NCBI GenBank assembly: GCA_013076295.1
Contig: RQOL01000699.1
Span: forward strand, 1-64,000
Length of the DNA stretch: 64,000 nucleotides
Source of the DNA: Sanderia malayensis
Taxonomy: Eukaryota; Cnidaria; Scyphozoa; Semaeostomeae; Pelagiidae
Direction of reading: 5' to 3'
Positions 30,168-40,004 of this stretch are shown piece after piece. A model generated the notes under the pieces. The model saw nothing but the letters and a program-made list of their open reading frames with translations, searched no databases and had not been told where the DNA came from. Position 1 is the first letter of the stretch; every line of letters begins with the position of its first letter. A program made the position numbers and the translations under genes.

Positions 30168-30667
30168 TTAATTATTCACTCCTACCGCAGAGAATCGCAA
30201 GAACAAACCATTGCGATATGCTTTGAGTCATCATAATCATCATCATAATCATAATTTACAACATAGTCATCTTCATCATCATCATAATTTACAACATAAT
30301 TGTTAGGTAATAATACGTAAATATATCAATGATGTTATACATAAATTAAAACAGTTAATTACGATATTGTGGGCGGTGTAGGAAACGCATTTGCAAGGAA
30401 CGAAGTGCGAGCGGAGGGGCAGGGACGCTGTCCCTGACTCGGAATTTAGGGACGCTGTCCCTGACTCGGAATTTAGGGACGCTGTCCCTGACTCGGAATT
30501 AGGGACGCTGTCCTGACTTGGAAATTAGGGACGCTGTCCCTGACTCGGAATTTACGGACGCTGTCCGTTTTGTTTAACATAGGGTGCGAATTACGGACGC
30601 TGTCCGTTAATTGTTTATTGATGTGCTATTCCGAGTTTTTGTGATATGAAGTGTTTGCACTTTTGCC
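30168..30667 (-). repeat. Split direct repeat B2 (3' end of element)
   Basis: A 500-bp repeat that matches 31195-31694 except for a handful of homopolymer-length differences. It holds cat/ATC-rich microsatellite-like sequence followed by the hairpin array. Its outer edge ttaattattc is the 3' terminus of the element. Confidence 0.93.
30421..30607. other. Hairpin array in repeat B2
   Basis: Five 26-27-bp units carry agggac-gct-gtccct (30421, 30448, 30475, 30501, 30527), followed by two units with acggac-gct-gtccgt (30554 and 30593). Each is a six-pair stem with a three-base loop. In the second type the second pair is C-G instead of G-C, so pairing is kept while the sequence changes. The unit at 30501 lacks one C. 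Role unknown. Confidence 0.85.
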
Positions 30668-30787
30668 AGTTCCTGCAAAGTTTGGCGTCTCAGATGCATT
30701 GCGACTTTCAATTAATCAGGTGGTTCGTGAGAGGTAGCTCGTAGAACCTTGGATATGCCTCTATCGGTGGATAGGGAGGTGGGCGGG

Positions 30788-31194
30788 TAAATTTTTGTTT
30801 CCTTGATTTGCTTGGCAACTATGTATATGTTGCTTTGTTTGTAAATTGTTGCCCTTTGAGGGCTTTGCATTGTCTTATAAAGGGAGTATTTTGCGTGGTG
30901 ATTCGCTTAATTTGATTGGCTGTCGCTGGTTAGCCTGCTGTGTTGGGAGCTCTGATTGGTTTATTGTGCTTGTCACTTTCATCAAGCTGAGATTAGATAC
31001 AGGCAGCATCGCTATGCGTGATATTTTACGATTGGTGCCAGATTAAAATACCTTGCATGTGTCAAGTAATCAACGCACCCTTGGTGTGGCCCTGTTAATT
31101 TTGGTTGTTGATTAGCATTAAAAAACAGTCACGCAATATGAAAAATCCGTGCCTAATTAACTAAAGTTAATAAATTTCATGTATTAACTAACAT
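30788..31194 (-). repeat. Split direct repeat A2 (internal)
   Basis: A 407-bp copy of the 5' terminal repeat at 33872-34279; I saw only a single one-base indel between the two copies. It abuts B1 exactly at 31194/31195. The 120 bp between A2 and B2 (30668-30787) are unique to this position. Confidence 0.93.
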
Positions 31195-31694
31195 TTAATT
31201 ATTCACTCCTACCGCAGAGAATCGCAAGAACAAACCATTGCGATATGCTTTGAGTCATCATAATCATCATCATAATCATAATTTACAACATAGTCATCTT
31301 CATCATCATCATAATTTACAACATAATTGTTAGGTAATAATACGTAAATATATCAATGATGTTATACATAAATTAAAACAGTTAATTACGATATTGTGGG
31401 CGGTGTAGGAAACGCATTTGCAAGGAACGAAGTGCGAGCGGAGGGCAGGACGCTGTCCTGACTCGGAATTTAGGGACGCTGTCCCTGACTCGGAATTTAG
31501 GGACGCTGTCCCTGACTCGGAATTTAGGGACGCTGTCCCTGACTTGGAAATTAGGGACGCTGTCCCTGACTCGGAATTTACGGACGCTGTCCGTTTTGTT
31601 TAACATAGGGTGCGAATTTACGGACGCTGTCCGTTAATTGTTTATTGATGTGCTATTCCGAGTTTTTGTGATATGAAGTGTTTGCACTTTTGCC
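31195..31694 (-). repeat. Split direct repeat B1 (internal)
   Basis: A 500-bp copy of 30168-30667 adjoining A2 without spacer. All differences I noticed from the B2 copy are in homopolymer length, which suggests either a very recent element or consensus errors, or both. Confidence 0.93.
31448..31634. other. Hairpin array in repeat B1
   Basis: Second copy of the array in 30421-30607, with the same order: five agggac-type stems then two acggac-type stems. Here the first stem lacks a base on each side (aggac-gct-gtcct). The unit length is a multiple of three, so frames of RDAVPDSEF-like nonapeptides run across it on both strands; they are not treated as genes. Confidence 0.85.
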
Positions 31695-31889
31695 CACAAA
31701 TTGCGTCCAGCGATTGCCCATAAAAACGAGTACAGAGAATAACGTAAATTTTTTTTTTCATAGCATTATGAATAGTATCGCACATTGTCTGTCGTATACG
31801 TGTTAGTGTAAGCAAAGTAGAATTGTAATTGAAATATATAAGATGAACTATAATTCAGGAACCAGTAAGTTGTTTGGACGCAGCGTGTA

Positions 31890-32822
31890 GCTGCAAAATC
31901 GGAAGCTCAATGTATCGCTTGAAGCAGTCGGATGACCACCTACCCAGAGTCTGGATACGCCAGTGGGGCATGTTGGCCGCGGCGGCCGCCGTCGCAGCCC
32001 CCGTCTGAAACTGTGACTAGCAAACTCGTCAGGGGTAAGCCCAGCTGCTTTAAGAGGGACCTAAGTTCAGCTGTAAATCGGTTTCGAGTGAGGGGTTGCC
32101 CGAACCTGAAAATGAAAAGTGGGCCGCCAGGGGGTGGGGAGCGGGACAAGAGGTAGGCTTGAAGCGAGCGGACAGCACAGACAGTAGAGTTGGTTAATCC
32201 GATATGGATGTACAATCCTTTTTTAAATGGGTCTGTTTTAGACCGTTTTACAAACAATGAAAAACTTTGGGCGGTGTTCAAGTCCGGATAAAACGAAACA
32301 TCGAAAACAGAAAGGTGCACGTCGGAATTAAAGTCTCGATCGCACGTGAATTCACTAATTCTAAGAAACCCTAGGAATGCTGTGGAAAATGAGGCCCATG
32401 TCATTTTGTTATCGAGATCACGTGCAGTGTCCAGCTGAAGCAGCCCGGAAATGTGAAAGTGATCGAAGAATATATATTGTCGACAGAAATCTGGCAAATT
32501 GCAAGTAAAAACGTGTTGTAAATGAAAGTCTCTCACTGCCGTCCGATACATTGTTATTGTGTCATGTGAGACGGTTGGGCCATGTGAGTAGCAAAATAAC
32601 AGAGAGTAATTTCGTCGGCGGACAAAATACCCTCAAATTCATGAGCTTTGAATGCGTAGCAAAAGTAAGGAACTGCTTGACCCCCGTGCGGTGTGAGTCT
32701 TGTGTATTTTGGGCGAGTGAAAATACTTGAAAATGGTGTAACAAAGGCGTTAAAGGTGCGAAATTTCCTCCGGGAGTTATTGAGGCAGGGGGTCGGGCCA
32801 TGGAGCCAATTGTCGGAAACAA
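31890..32822 (-). pseudogene. Tyrosine recombinase of the split-repeat element, frameshifted
   Basis: This enzyme would integrate the circular cDNA. The N-terminal SAM-like core-binding part (SLAQNTQDSHRTGVKQFL) lies at 32562-32822. The catalytic part at 31940-32551 has box I (GFLRISEFT). The C-terminal boxes continue in another frame down to about 31890: the HxxR box (HSFR) is near 32025, then NMPHW, then LGRWSSDCFKRYI with the W and nucleophile Y. So R, HxxR, W and Y are all still encoded, but at least three frameshifts separate the parts. Two of these fall at or next to homopolymer runs (a G5 near 32010 and a T4 near 32630), so consensus error could account for them. The family is the DIRS/Ngaro-type recombinase, close to the one at 60551-61451. 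Confidence 0.85.
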
Positions 32823-32829
32823 GCGACCG

Positions 32830-33005
32830 GGAAACGTGATAGAGAATCAGCTATTTCGCTTTTTGCTCCCGGGATGTGTTTAGCAAAAAATAGAAATTAT
32901 ATTGCATAGTGAGAAGCGTTAGGTGATGGGCCAGAGCCATCACTTTGGGGAAGGGGGACGTTTTGAGTTGATGATATAAACAACAGACTCATTTCGGAGA
33001 ACGTC
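32830..33005 (-). pseudogene. Residual RNase H tail beside a deletion junction
   Basis: Minus-strand fragments read VVYIINSKRPPSPKVMALAH and, after a frame break, end in the ADSLSRFP-type motif that closes RNase H in DIRS/Ngaro elements. They align with the RNase H frame of the second element (61460-61792). Immediately upstream the sequence jumps to the segment that precedes reverse transcriptase (YPDRFCLNWLQ), so the polymerase was removed by an internal deletion near 33005. Confidence 0.7.
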
Positions 33006-33013
33006 TGGGTGTT

Positions 33014-33413
33014 CTAGGACCGCTGTAGCCAATTCAGACAAAAACGATCAGGATAGGTGTCCAAAGTGAGTTCTAGATTAACAACATTAATTCTACTCAA
33101 CGGCTTTAAAATACTAGATAAGGAATTATGAACGTTGTCCAGAACCGGGGTTGATGGCGAGGGTGCATCTGTTTCCAGCATACTTTCCCCCACAGCCCGG
33201 TCTGTTGCATACATGTTTAAATCGGCAGGTAGCCTCGTTACAAAATCGTTCGATATTAAACCTGCGGCATACGTTGTGCCTTTTTGCCGCAAGGGATTTA
33301 CTGGTAAAGGGTTCTTTGTTAAAAATACGATCCTCTTGATCTTGTGGGCCGGCTGTAAACGTCATCAACCAGAGTTGTTGGTCGATCCTTCCCCAGTCCA
33401 TCGTTCTTAACAA
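33014..33413 (-). pseudogene. Gag C-terminal zinc-finger region
   Basis: One frame (33126-33413) contains DQQLWLMTFT followed by a cysteine/histidine cluster: C in NVCRRFN, C in ERFCNE, C and H in CRFKH, then CNRPGCGG. This matches the Gag zinc finger of DIRS/Ngaro elements and the counterpart at 63080-63435. A second overlapping frame (33014-33292) carries INVVNLELTLDTYPDRF, the linker that leads into reverse transcriptase. The segment is not continuous with the Gag N-terminus: stops lie between 33413 and 33507, and the central Gag segment seen in the second element is missing. Confidence 0.7.
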
Positions 33414-33506
33414 TCTTCAATTCGTTATCATATCATCCCCCATTCAAATGGAAAACTTTTGTGATGCCGGGGGAGATAATTTCTGGAGGTTCTCAGTGAC
33501 TAATTT

Positions 33507-33902
33507 TCATAATTCAAAAAACTCACCGCTCTGGATTTGTCTGACGAGGCTGCTGGAAATCTCCGGCAAGAAGGCATTGATTGACTGCGTGGCAGGCATC
33601 GGTGGGGCTGGACAGCTTGTAGGATCCGACATTGCTAGTGAAACTGGCTGCGGCGTACTGGCTGGTCTATCCGTCTGTAGTGGCTTGTTGGCGGTCATCA
33701 GTTCGCAGACGATGGTAGCCAGAGAACCTTCTATTGCCGTGTTGGCTTCGGTTGCAACACTGGGACATGAACTGGCAGTATTCACCGCCGTAGATGGTCG
33801 CGTACTTCTTCCTATGCTTTGTTTAGTTGACTTGCTTTGAGGCATCTCATCTAGCTTTCGTGCAGATTTTTTAAATTTTTGTTTCCTTGATTTGCTTGGC
33901 AA
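33507..33902 (-). CDS. Gag N-terminal frame of the split-repeat element
   Basis: A 131-residue frame starting within repeat A1. The first twenty residues are rich in K and R (MPSKSRKQKFKKSARKLDEM), the middle is Ser/Thr/Pro-rich, and the end reads LVRQIQSGEFFEL before a stop. The position at the 5' end of the element, the basic start and the downstream zinc-finger segment identify it as Gag. It lacks the conserved central Gag block seen near 63354-63671, so the product would be truncated. Confidence 0.6.
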   Translation of the reverse strand: MPSKSRKQKFKKSARKLDEMPQSKSTKQSIGRSTRPSTAVNTASSCPSVATEANTAIEGSLATIVCELMTANKPLQTDRPASTPQPVSLAMSDPTSCPAPPMPATQSINAFLPEISSSLVRQIQSGEFFEL

Positions 33903-34279
33903 CTATGTATATGTTGCTTTGTTTGTAAATTGTTGCCCTTTGAGGGCTTTGCATTGTCTTATAAAGGGAGTATTTTGCGTGGTGATTCGCTTAATTTGAT
34001 TGGCTTGTCGCTGGTTAGCCTGCTGTGTTGGGAGCTCTGATTGGTTTATTGTGCTTGTCACTTTCATCAAGCTGAGATTAGATACAGGCAGCATCGCTAT
34101 GCGTGATATTTTACGATTGGTGCCAGATTAAAATACCTTGCATGTGTCAAGTAATCAACGCACCCTTGGTGTGGCCCTGTTAATTTTGGTTGTTGATTAG
34201 CATTAAAAAACAGTCACGCAATATGAAAAATCCGTGCCTAATTAACTAAAGTTAATAAATTTCATGTATTAACTAACAT
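33872..34279 (-). repeat. Split direct repeat A1 (5' end of element)
   Basis: A 408-bp terminal repeat ending aactaacat at the satellite junction. By analogy with PAT/Ngaro elements it should contain the promoter and 5' untranslated region. The first codons of the Gag N-terminal frame (start at 33902) fall inside its inner edge. Confidence 0.92.
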
Positions 34280-34546
34280 GAAAACTCACTGATTGAAATA
34301 CACCATTTTTACTTGTTTTCCGTGATATTAACATTCATTCCCGCAATTTACGCAGAAATCCCGTTTAATACAGCTATTTCTGATTCATTGAATTACACCT
34401 TTTTTACTTGTTTTCCGTCATTTTAACATTCTTTCCCACAATTTACACATGGATCCACGTTAATACAGCTAATCCTGATTGATTGACTTACACCATTTTT
34501 ACTTGTTTTCCGTGATGATAACATTTCTTCCAACAATTTACACATG
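34280..34546. repeat. Satellite between the two inserted elements
   Basis: About 270 bp of ordinary monomers linking the split-repeat element to the hAT element. It continues the monomer interrupted at 30167 and matches the block at about 28460-28730. Confidence 0.95.
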
Positions 34547-34554
34547 ATTTGACG

Positions 34555-35990
34555 CAGAGTCCAGAAAAAGTCACGGCTCCACGGCTCTGAGCCGGAGGAA
34601 GGTTTTGCTTTTTATAGTAATTTTTGAGGAAGGTTTACTAATTTTATATAAACTTCGGTGTGAGGAAAAATTTCAATCAATATTGCATTTGAGTGAGGAA
34701 GGTTTATCATTCTGTAAAAAACTAAACAGCAAACTTTGTGTTATATATGTGACTCAACTATGTACACATATGGATTATATAATTTCCTCAAAACATTATC
34801 AATTACATTTGACTCTCATAGTAATAGAAAATAATTTGAATTACATCACTAAATGATTAATGGGGGGGGTTTGCAATATGAGGTTTTGGTTGCAGATCTT
34901 GCATTTTGTCCTGTTCAAAAATAGTAATTTTGTAATAGTTGTTTCCATTTAAATCTCATACTGCAAGCCATCCAAATAAAAACTGATCAAACAGTTCAAT
35001 GACTCCGCATGTCTATTCCTTCAGAAGTCAAATATGTCATATTTTTAGGGCCCTTGCCTGCAATTTTTACTTAACTAGGCCTAAGAAACCGGTTTAGCTG
35101 CTAAGGCTAGGCCTATATATAGGTACTTTTCTAAGAACAGGCAAAACAGTTCAGGCACAGTTTTATGCTGAATCAAGTTTACAAAATAAACTTCGATCTC
35201 CATCAATTACCCATAAATTAGCAGATATTAGCCAACTTTCTGTAATGCAGATGCAGGTAAGAACTTTGCGTTTTCTTCCAGTCCAGTCCAGCAAGCAAAC
35301 CACACCAACAGAAAACAGTCCCATCAGCTTTCAAAAATTGAGCTCATCTTCCATTGTTTATTGCATAGACATAATCCTTAATGATCTTGGTGTACTTCTA
35401 GTTTACAATAGCGCATGCATCATAAATTTACCCAATTTTCTTTCTCAAGGATGTCTCTTGGTGTTTGCCAGCTAAGCTGGTCGCCATTTTTTGCACGCAC
35501 ACTCACGCAGACTCTCCACTGTTTTTGATTATTAGTGAAGATAAACCTCTTTTCGACTAGTGGTGTAAACGAGGCAATTTTGGCGGGAAGATCGAGAGAG
35601 GACTTGGGGAAAAGGATCATATCGAATCATATCGTAGGTTATTATATGTGCAAGATGGATGGATACAATTCTTGGGGAAAGGACGGGAGTAAGAGTCGTG
35701 TTATTTGTTTCTATTGCGGAGAAGAGTGCAGAAAGGATAACTTAAAAAGACATACAATCACAAAGCACCATGGAAAGCCACCCAAGTCCAAAATAAAGAA
35801 TGTAGAGGGACATTTTGTAGAGGGACATTTATTATTTAGTTATTTACATGATTTCGACAGCTGGTTGGTTTGTAATCTTAAACAATGCAAAGAGTTTGAA
35901 AAACCCTACTATTTGTCTTTTGTAAAATGAGGAAGGTCCAAATTACAGAAATGGCAGCCGGAGGAAGGTTTGACCTTTTTCTCGACTCTG
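34555..35990. mobile_element. hAT-type DNA transposon, 1436 bp
   Basis: The ends are cagagtccagaaaaagtca on the left and, read inverted, cagagtcgagaaaaaggtca on the right, so the TIRs are about 18-20 bp with one mismatch and one indel. They are flanked by the 8-bp direct repeat atttgacg (34547-34554 and 35991-35998), which occurs once at the related empty site near 28726 in variant form. The 8-bp duplication and CAGAG start are typical of hAT. The motif gaggaaggttt recurs close to both ends (about 34599, 34626, 34698, 35930 and 35960) and may be a transposase-binding repeat. No full transposase is present. Confidence 0.92.
35535..35930 (+). CDS. Short zinc-finger (BED-like) frame in the hAT element
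   Basis: A 131-residue frame with CFYCGEECRKDNLKRHTITK followed by HHG, i.e. C-x2-C-x(n)-H-x4-HH spacing like BED-type fingers at the N-terminus of hAT transposases. A likely alternative start is the methionine of YMCKMDGY near 35646. The rest is short and ends before any catalytic domain; no DDE or dimerisation region is seen. It is best read as a transposase N-terminal remnant or a stand-alone DNA-binding protein of a non-autonomous element. Confidence 0.5.
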   Translation: MKINLFSTSGVNEAILAGRSREDLGKRIISNHIVGYYMCKMDGYNSWGKDGSKSRVICFYCGEECRKDNLKRHTITKHHGKPPKSKIKNVEGHFVEGHLLFSYLHDFDSWLVCNLKQCKEFEKPYYLSFVK

Positions 35991-35998
35991 ATTTGACG

Positions 35999-38793
35999 TA
36001 AATACAGGCGACACTGGCTGATTTAAATGCAAAATTTTTACTTGTTTTCCGTGATGTTAACATTAATTCCCACAATTTACACATGAATCCACGTTAATGC
36101 GACTAAAACCGACTGATTGAAATACACCTTTTTTACTTTTTTTCCGTGATATTATCATTCATTCCCATAATTTAGACATAAATCCACGTTAATAGAGCTA
36201 AAATTGACTCATTGAAATACACCCTTTTTACTTTTTTTCCGTGATATTAGCATTCATTTTCACAATTTACGCAGAAATCCCCTTTAACAGCTAAAACAGA
36301 TCGATTTAAATACACCCTTTTTACCTTTTTTCCGTGATAGTAAATTCATTCCCATAATTTACACATGAATTGACGTAAATACAGATGACACTGGCTGATT
36401 CAAATACACCATTTTTATTTGTTTTCCGTGATATTAACATTAATTCCCACAATTTACACATGAATTGACTTTATATACATGTAAAACTGACTGATTGAAA
36501 TACACCTTTTTTAGTTGTTTTCCGTGATATTAACGTTCATTCCCACAATTTACACATGAATCCACATTAATACAGCTATTTCTCATTCATTAAATTACAC
36601 CTTTTTTACTTGTTTTCCGTCATTTTAACATTCTTTCCCACAATTTACACATGAATTGACGTAAATTCAGATGACACTGGCTGTTTCAAATAGACCATTT
36701 TTACTTGTTTTCCGTGATATTAACATTAATTCCCACAATTTACACATGAATTGACTTTATATACATTTAAAACTGACTAATTGAAATACACCTTTTTTAC
36801 TTTTTTCCCGTGATATTGACGTTCATTCCCACAATTTAGACATAAATCCACGTTAATACAGCTAAAATTGACCGATTGAAATACACCCTTTTTACTTGTT
36901 TTCCGTGATATTAACATTCATTCCCACAATTTACACATGAATCCACCTTAATACAGCTAATCCTCACTGATTGAATTACACCCTTTTTACATGTTTTTCT
37001 TGATTTTAAAATTCTTTCCCACAATTTACACATGAATTAACGTAAAAACAGGTGACACTTGCTGATTGAAATACACCATTTTTACTTGTTTTCTGTGATA
37101 TTATTATTCATACCCACAATTTACACATAAATTGACTTAGATACATGTAAAACTTGCTGATTGAAACACACCATTTTTACTTGTTTTCCGTGATATTAAC
37201 ATTCATTCCCACTATTTACGCATGAATTGACTTAGATACATATAAAACTGACTGATTGAAATACACTTTTTTTACTTGTTTTCCGTGATGTTAACATTAA
37301 TTCCCACAATTTACACATGAATCCACGTTAATGCGACTAAAACCGACTGATTGAAATACACCTTTTTTACTTTTTTTCCGTGATATTATCATTCATTCCC
37401 ATAATTTAGACATAAATCCACGTTAATAGAGCTAAAATTGACTCATTGAAATACACCCTTTTTACTTTTTTTCCGTGATATTAGCATTCATTTTCACAAT
37501 TTACGCAGAAATCCCCGTTAACAGCTAAAACAGATCGATTTAAATACACCCTTTTTACCTTTTTTCCGTGATAGTAAATTCATTCCCATAATTTACACAT
37601 GAATTGACGTAAATACAGATGACACTGGCTGATTCAAATACACCATGTTTATTTGTTTTCCGTGATATTAACATTAATTCCCACAATTTACACATGAATT
37701 GACTTTATATACATGTAAAACTGACTGATTGAAATACACCTTTTTTAGTTGCTTTCCGTGATATTAACGTTCATTCCCACAATTTACACATGAATCCACA
37801 TTAATACAGCTATTTCTCATTCATTGAATTACACCTTTTTTACTTGTTTTCCGTCATTTTAACATTCTTTCCCACAATTTACACATGAATTGACGTAAAT
37901 TCAGATGACACTGGCTGTTTCAAATAGACCATTTTTACTTGTTTTCCGTGATATTAACATTAATTCCCACAATTTACACATGAATTGACTTTATATACAT
38001 TTAAAACTGACTAATTGAAATACACCTTTTTTACTTTTTTCCCGTGATATTGACGTTCATTCCCACAATTTAGACATAAATCCACGTTAATACAGCTAAA
38101 ATTGACCGATTGAAATACACCCTTTTTACTTGTTTTCCGTGATATTAACATTCATTCCCACAATTTACACATGAATCCACCTTAATACAGCTAATCCTCA
38201 CTGATTGAATTACACCCTTTTTACATGTTTTTCTTGATTTTAAAATTCTTTCCCACAATTTACACATGAATTAACGTAAAAACAGGTGACACTGGCTGAT
38301 TGAAATGCACCATTTTTACTTGTTTTCTGTGATATTATTATTCATTCCCACAATTTACACATAAATTGACTTAGATACATGTAAAACTTGCTGATTGAAA
38401 CACACCATTTTTACTTGTTTTCCGTGATATTAACATTCATTCCCACAATTTACGCATGAATTGACTTAGATACATATAAAACTGACTGATTGAAATACAC
38501 TTTTTTTACTTGTTTTCCCTGATATTAACAATCATTCCCACAATTTACACATGAATTGACGTAAATAGAGGGAAAACCGACTGATTGAAATATATCATTT
38601 TTACTTGTTTTCCGTGACATTAACATTCATTCCCACAATTTACACATCAATCCACGTTAATACACGTAATCCTGACAAATTAAAATACACCTTTTTTACT
38701 TGTAATTCCGTGATATTTACATTCATTCCCACAAATTACACATGGATCCACCTTAATACAGCTAATCCTCACTGATTGAATTACACCTTTTTT
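35999..38793. repeat. Satellite, right-hand block
   Basis: The same ~95-bp monomers continue after the hAT element and stop abruptly near 38793 inside a pyrimidine tract, where pogo-like sequence begins. There are no other features. It contains the 13-monomer duplication listed separately. Confidence 0.95.
36040..38518. repeat. Duplicated 13-monomer block (period 1234 bp)
   Basis: The segment from about 36040 to 37272 is repeated from about 37273 to 38518. The marker gactaaaaccgactg is at 36101 and 37334, and cttagatacatataaaac is at 37231 and 38465. I counted only about eight substitutions between the copies, so identity is above 99%, far more than between neighbouring monomers. This is a recent unequal exchange or block duplication. 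Confidence 0.9.
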
Positions 38794-39128
38794 TGCATCA
38801 GCTCCTAACTCGAATACCCGCTAACTCAAGCATTCGCTTGCTCGAACAAATTTTCATTTCCCTTGGTTTTGCTACAGCGTTACGTATATAACTCACTGCT
38901 TGCTAACTCGAATACCCGCTAACTCGAACATTTGCTTGCTCAAACGAATTTTCGTTTTCCTTGGACTAAAAAGTGTCCGCTAACTCGAACTCTAAGACTT
39001 TCTTGACAAAAGAATTCACAAATTCTGTCGACTTTTCATTAAATTGATATGTTATTAGTTGTTAGTAATTAATTGTTCCCGTAGAGCATCTATAAACGTC
39101 ATTTTTCGTTCCAATTATAGTACACAAA

Positions 39129-39275
39129 AAACTTTCATTCCTTCATGGTCACCAAGGTTGACTGCTGGACCCTTTATTATTACATGGCAAGAACCATTTT
39201 ATACCCCTTAGAAAGTAAAATACTGTTTTTGCAAATTTTCCATTAATTCCTTTTGATAAGTTTCCAACAATTCTG
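39129..39275. repeat. Dispersed repeat pair, left copy (147 bp)
   Basis: Matches 58045-58195 in direct orientation (ggtcaccaaggttgactgct and following). Together with the LRCH-exon repeat it indicates that one locus was duplicated about 19 kb apart, with later insertions in between. Confidence 0.85.
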
Positions 39276-39337
39276 CCTTTCTTCAAAATGCAGACAGCAT
39301 ACTTGTCGGCTTCATTATTTGGCTGCATGACACTCAC
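39149..39337 (-). pseudogene. HIRAN-like domain remnant
   Basis: The minus-strand frame contains DKYAVCILKKGRIVGNLSKG and GKFAKTVFYFLRG. This matches the pattern D-x-YAV-x(n)-VGHL-x(n)-FFLR that I associate with HIRAN-like domains common in invertebrate genomes. Only the central strands are present. A partial copy lies at 58045-58195. It is not inside a longer open frame, so it is a fragment or an isolated exon. The assignment is from memory of the motif, without a search. Confidence 0.45.
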
Positions 39338-40004
39338 AAGTACTTCTCCCTTTTGTGGACTCCATCTATCCTTACATTACACACATGAAAACCTTTCATG
39401 TATCAACCTTTCTCACATTGGACTCGTATTTTTTGCCCAATTAACGCATTTTTATACGCATTTTGCTCAGCATTTAAATAGAGTTGCTATTTGTGAGTAT
39501 ATTTTACTTTCCTGCCCCGAATATAACTAATTTAGCTAAAAAAATCAGGGCATCCGTCAAGTCGAGCATTCGCTTACTCGAACAAATTTCGATTTCCCTT
39601 CAAAGTTCGAGTAAGCGGATGTCAACTGTACTTCTTGTGATCACATGCAAAAACACAATTTATGGTAAGCCTGCTTCAGACGTTGTGCCGGTGCCAGAAT
39701 ATTTCCAGCACAATACGGCTCTTCGATTGGCGTCGAGCCCGGCCGTGCCAGAAATATTCACCGAACCCAGCAAAACCTCGCTAGGGTTTACAGGGTTTAA
39801 TTTTTCGTTTTTCATTACTCTGACCATCATCACAAAATGCAAAAAACAAATTGGAAATGATACATAAATATTCGGCTTGTTTGGGGAACATGGCAAAGTA
39901 ACTAGGGGGAAAAGCCGATAAAAAGGTCAATAAACTGCCCTAAATTAGTTAGGCTATCTTTGTTCTCTTATGTTATCTTGTCAGTAGACCCACAAGAGCG
40001 ATAT

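Larger units (their letters stand above)
30168..34279 (-). mobile_element. YR retrotransposon with split direct repeats
   Basis: Read on the minus strand the order is A1 (34279-33872), coding region, B1 (31694-31195), A2 (31194-30788), a 120-bp spacer, and B2 (30667-30168). This is the A1-ORFs-B1A2-B2 plan of PAT/Ngaro-type tyrosine-recombinase retroelements. The satellite monomer it interrupts, with an empty relative near 28440-28480, is split without loss or duplication of bases, as expected for recombinase integration. The internal B1/A2 junction joins the same end sequences (aactaacat and ttaattattc) that form the outer termini. Gag and recombinase remnants are present, but the reverse transcriptase and most of RNase H are missing, so it needed enzymes from a relative. 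Confidence 0.9.
38794..39631. mobile_element. Pogo/Tigger-like debris at the satellite edge
   Basis: Two copies of a stretch with ctaactcgaatacccgctaa lie at about 38806 and 38901, and a related stretch (cattcgcttactcgaac) lies at 39567-39620. The right edge reads gttcgagtaagcggatgtcaactg followed by ta, resembling a pogo-type terminus with TA target. The left edge is too degraded to define, so the outline is approximate. Confidence 0.35.

Noticed and set aside
30230..30310. ATC/CAT-rich stretch as an independent microsatellite
   Set aside because: It is part of the B repeats of the YR element and is present identically in both copies.
31382..31606. Frames of repeated nonapeptides on both strands in the YR element
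   Set aside because: The 27-bp hairpin unit is a multiple of three and so gives open frames on both strands. It lies in a repeat, not in the coding region.
33135..33840. Plus-strand frames opposite the Gag segments
   Set aside because: They are antisense shadows of the element's Gag and have no recognisable similarity.
3317..38793. Regular short repeats suggesting a CRISPR array
   Set aside because: Monomers are long and contiguous without unique spacers, and the setting is a eukaryotic genome.
39660..39896. Minus-strand frame with NISGTAGLDANRRAVLCWKY in a GC-richer patch
   Set aside because: It looks like an exon or a dispersed repeat, but I cannot name a family and no splice signals bound it convincingly.
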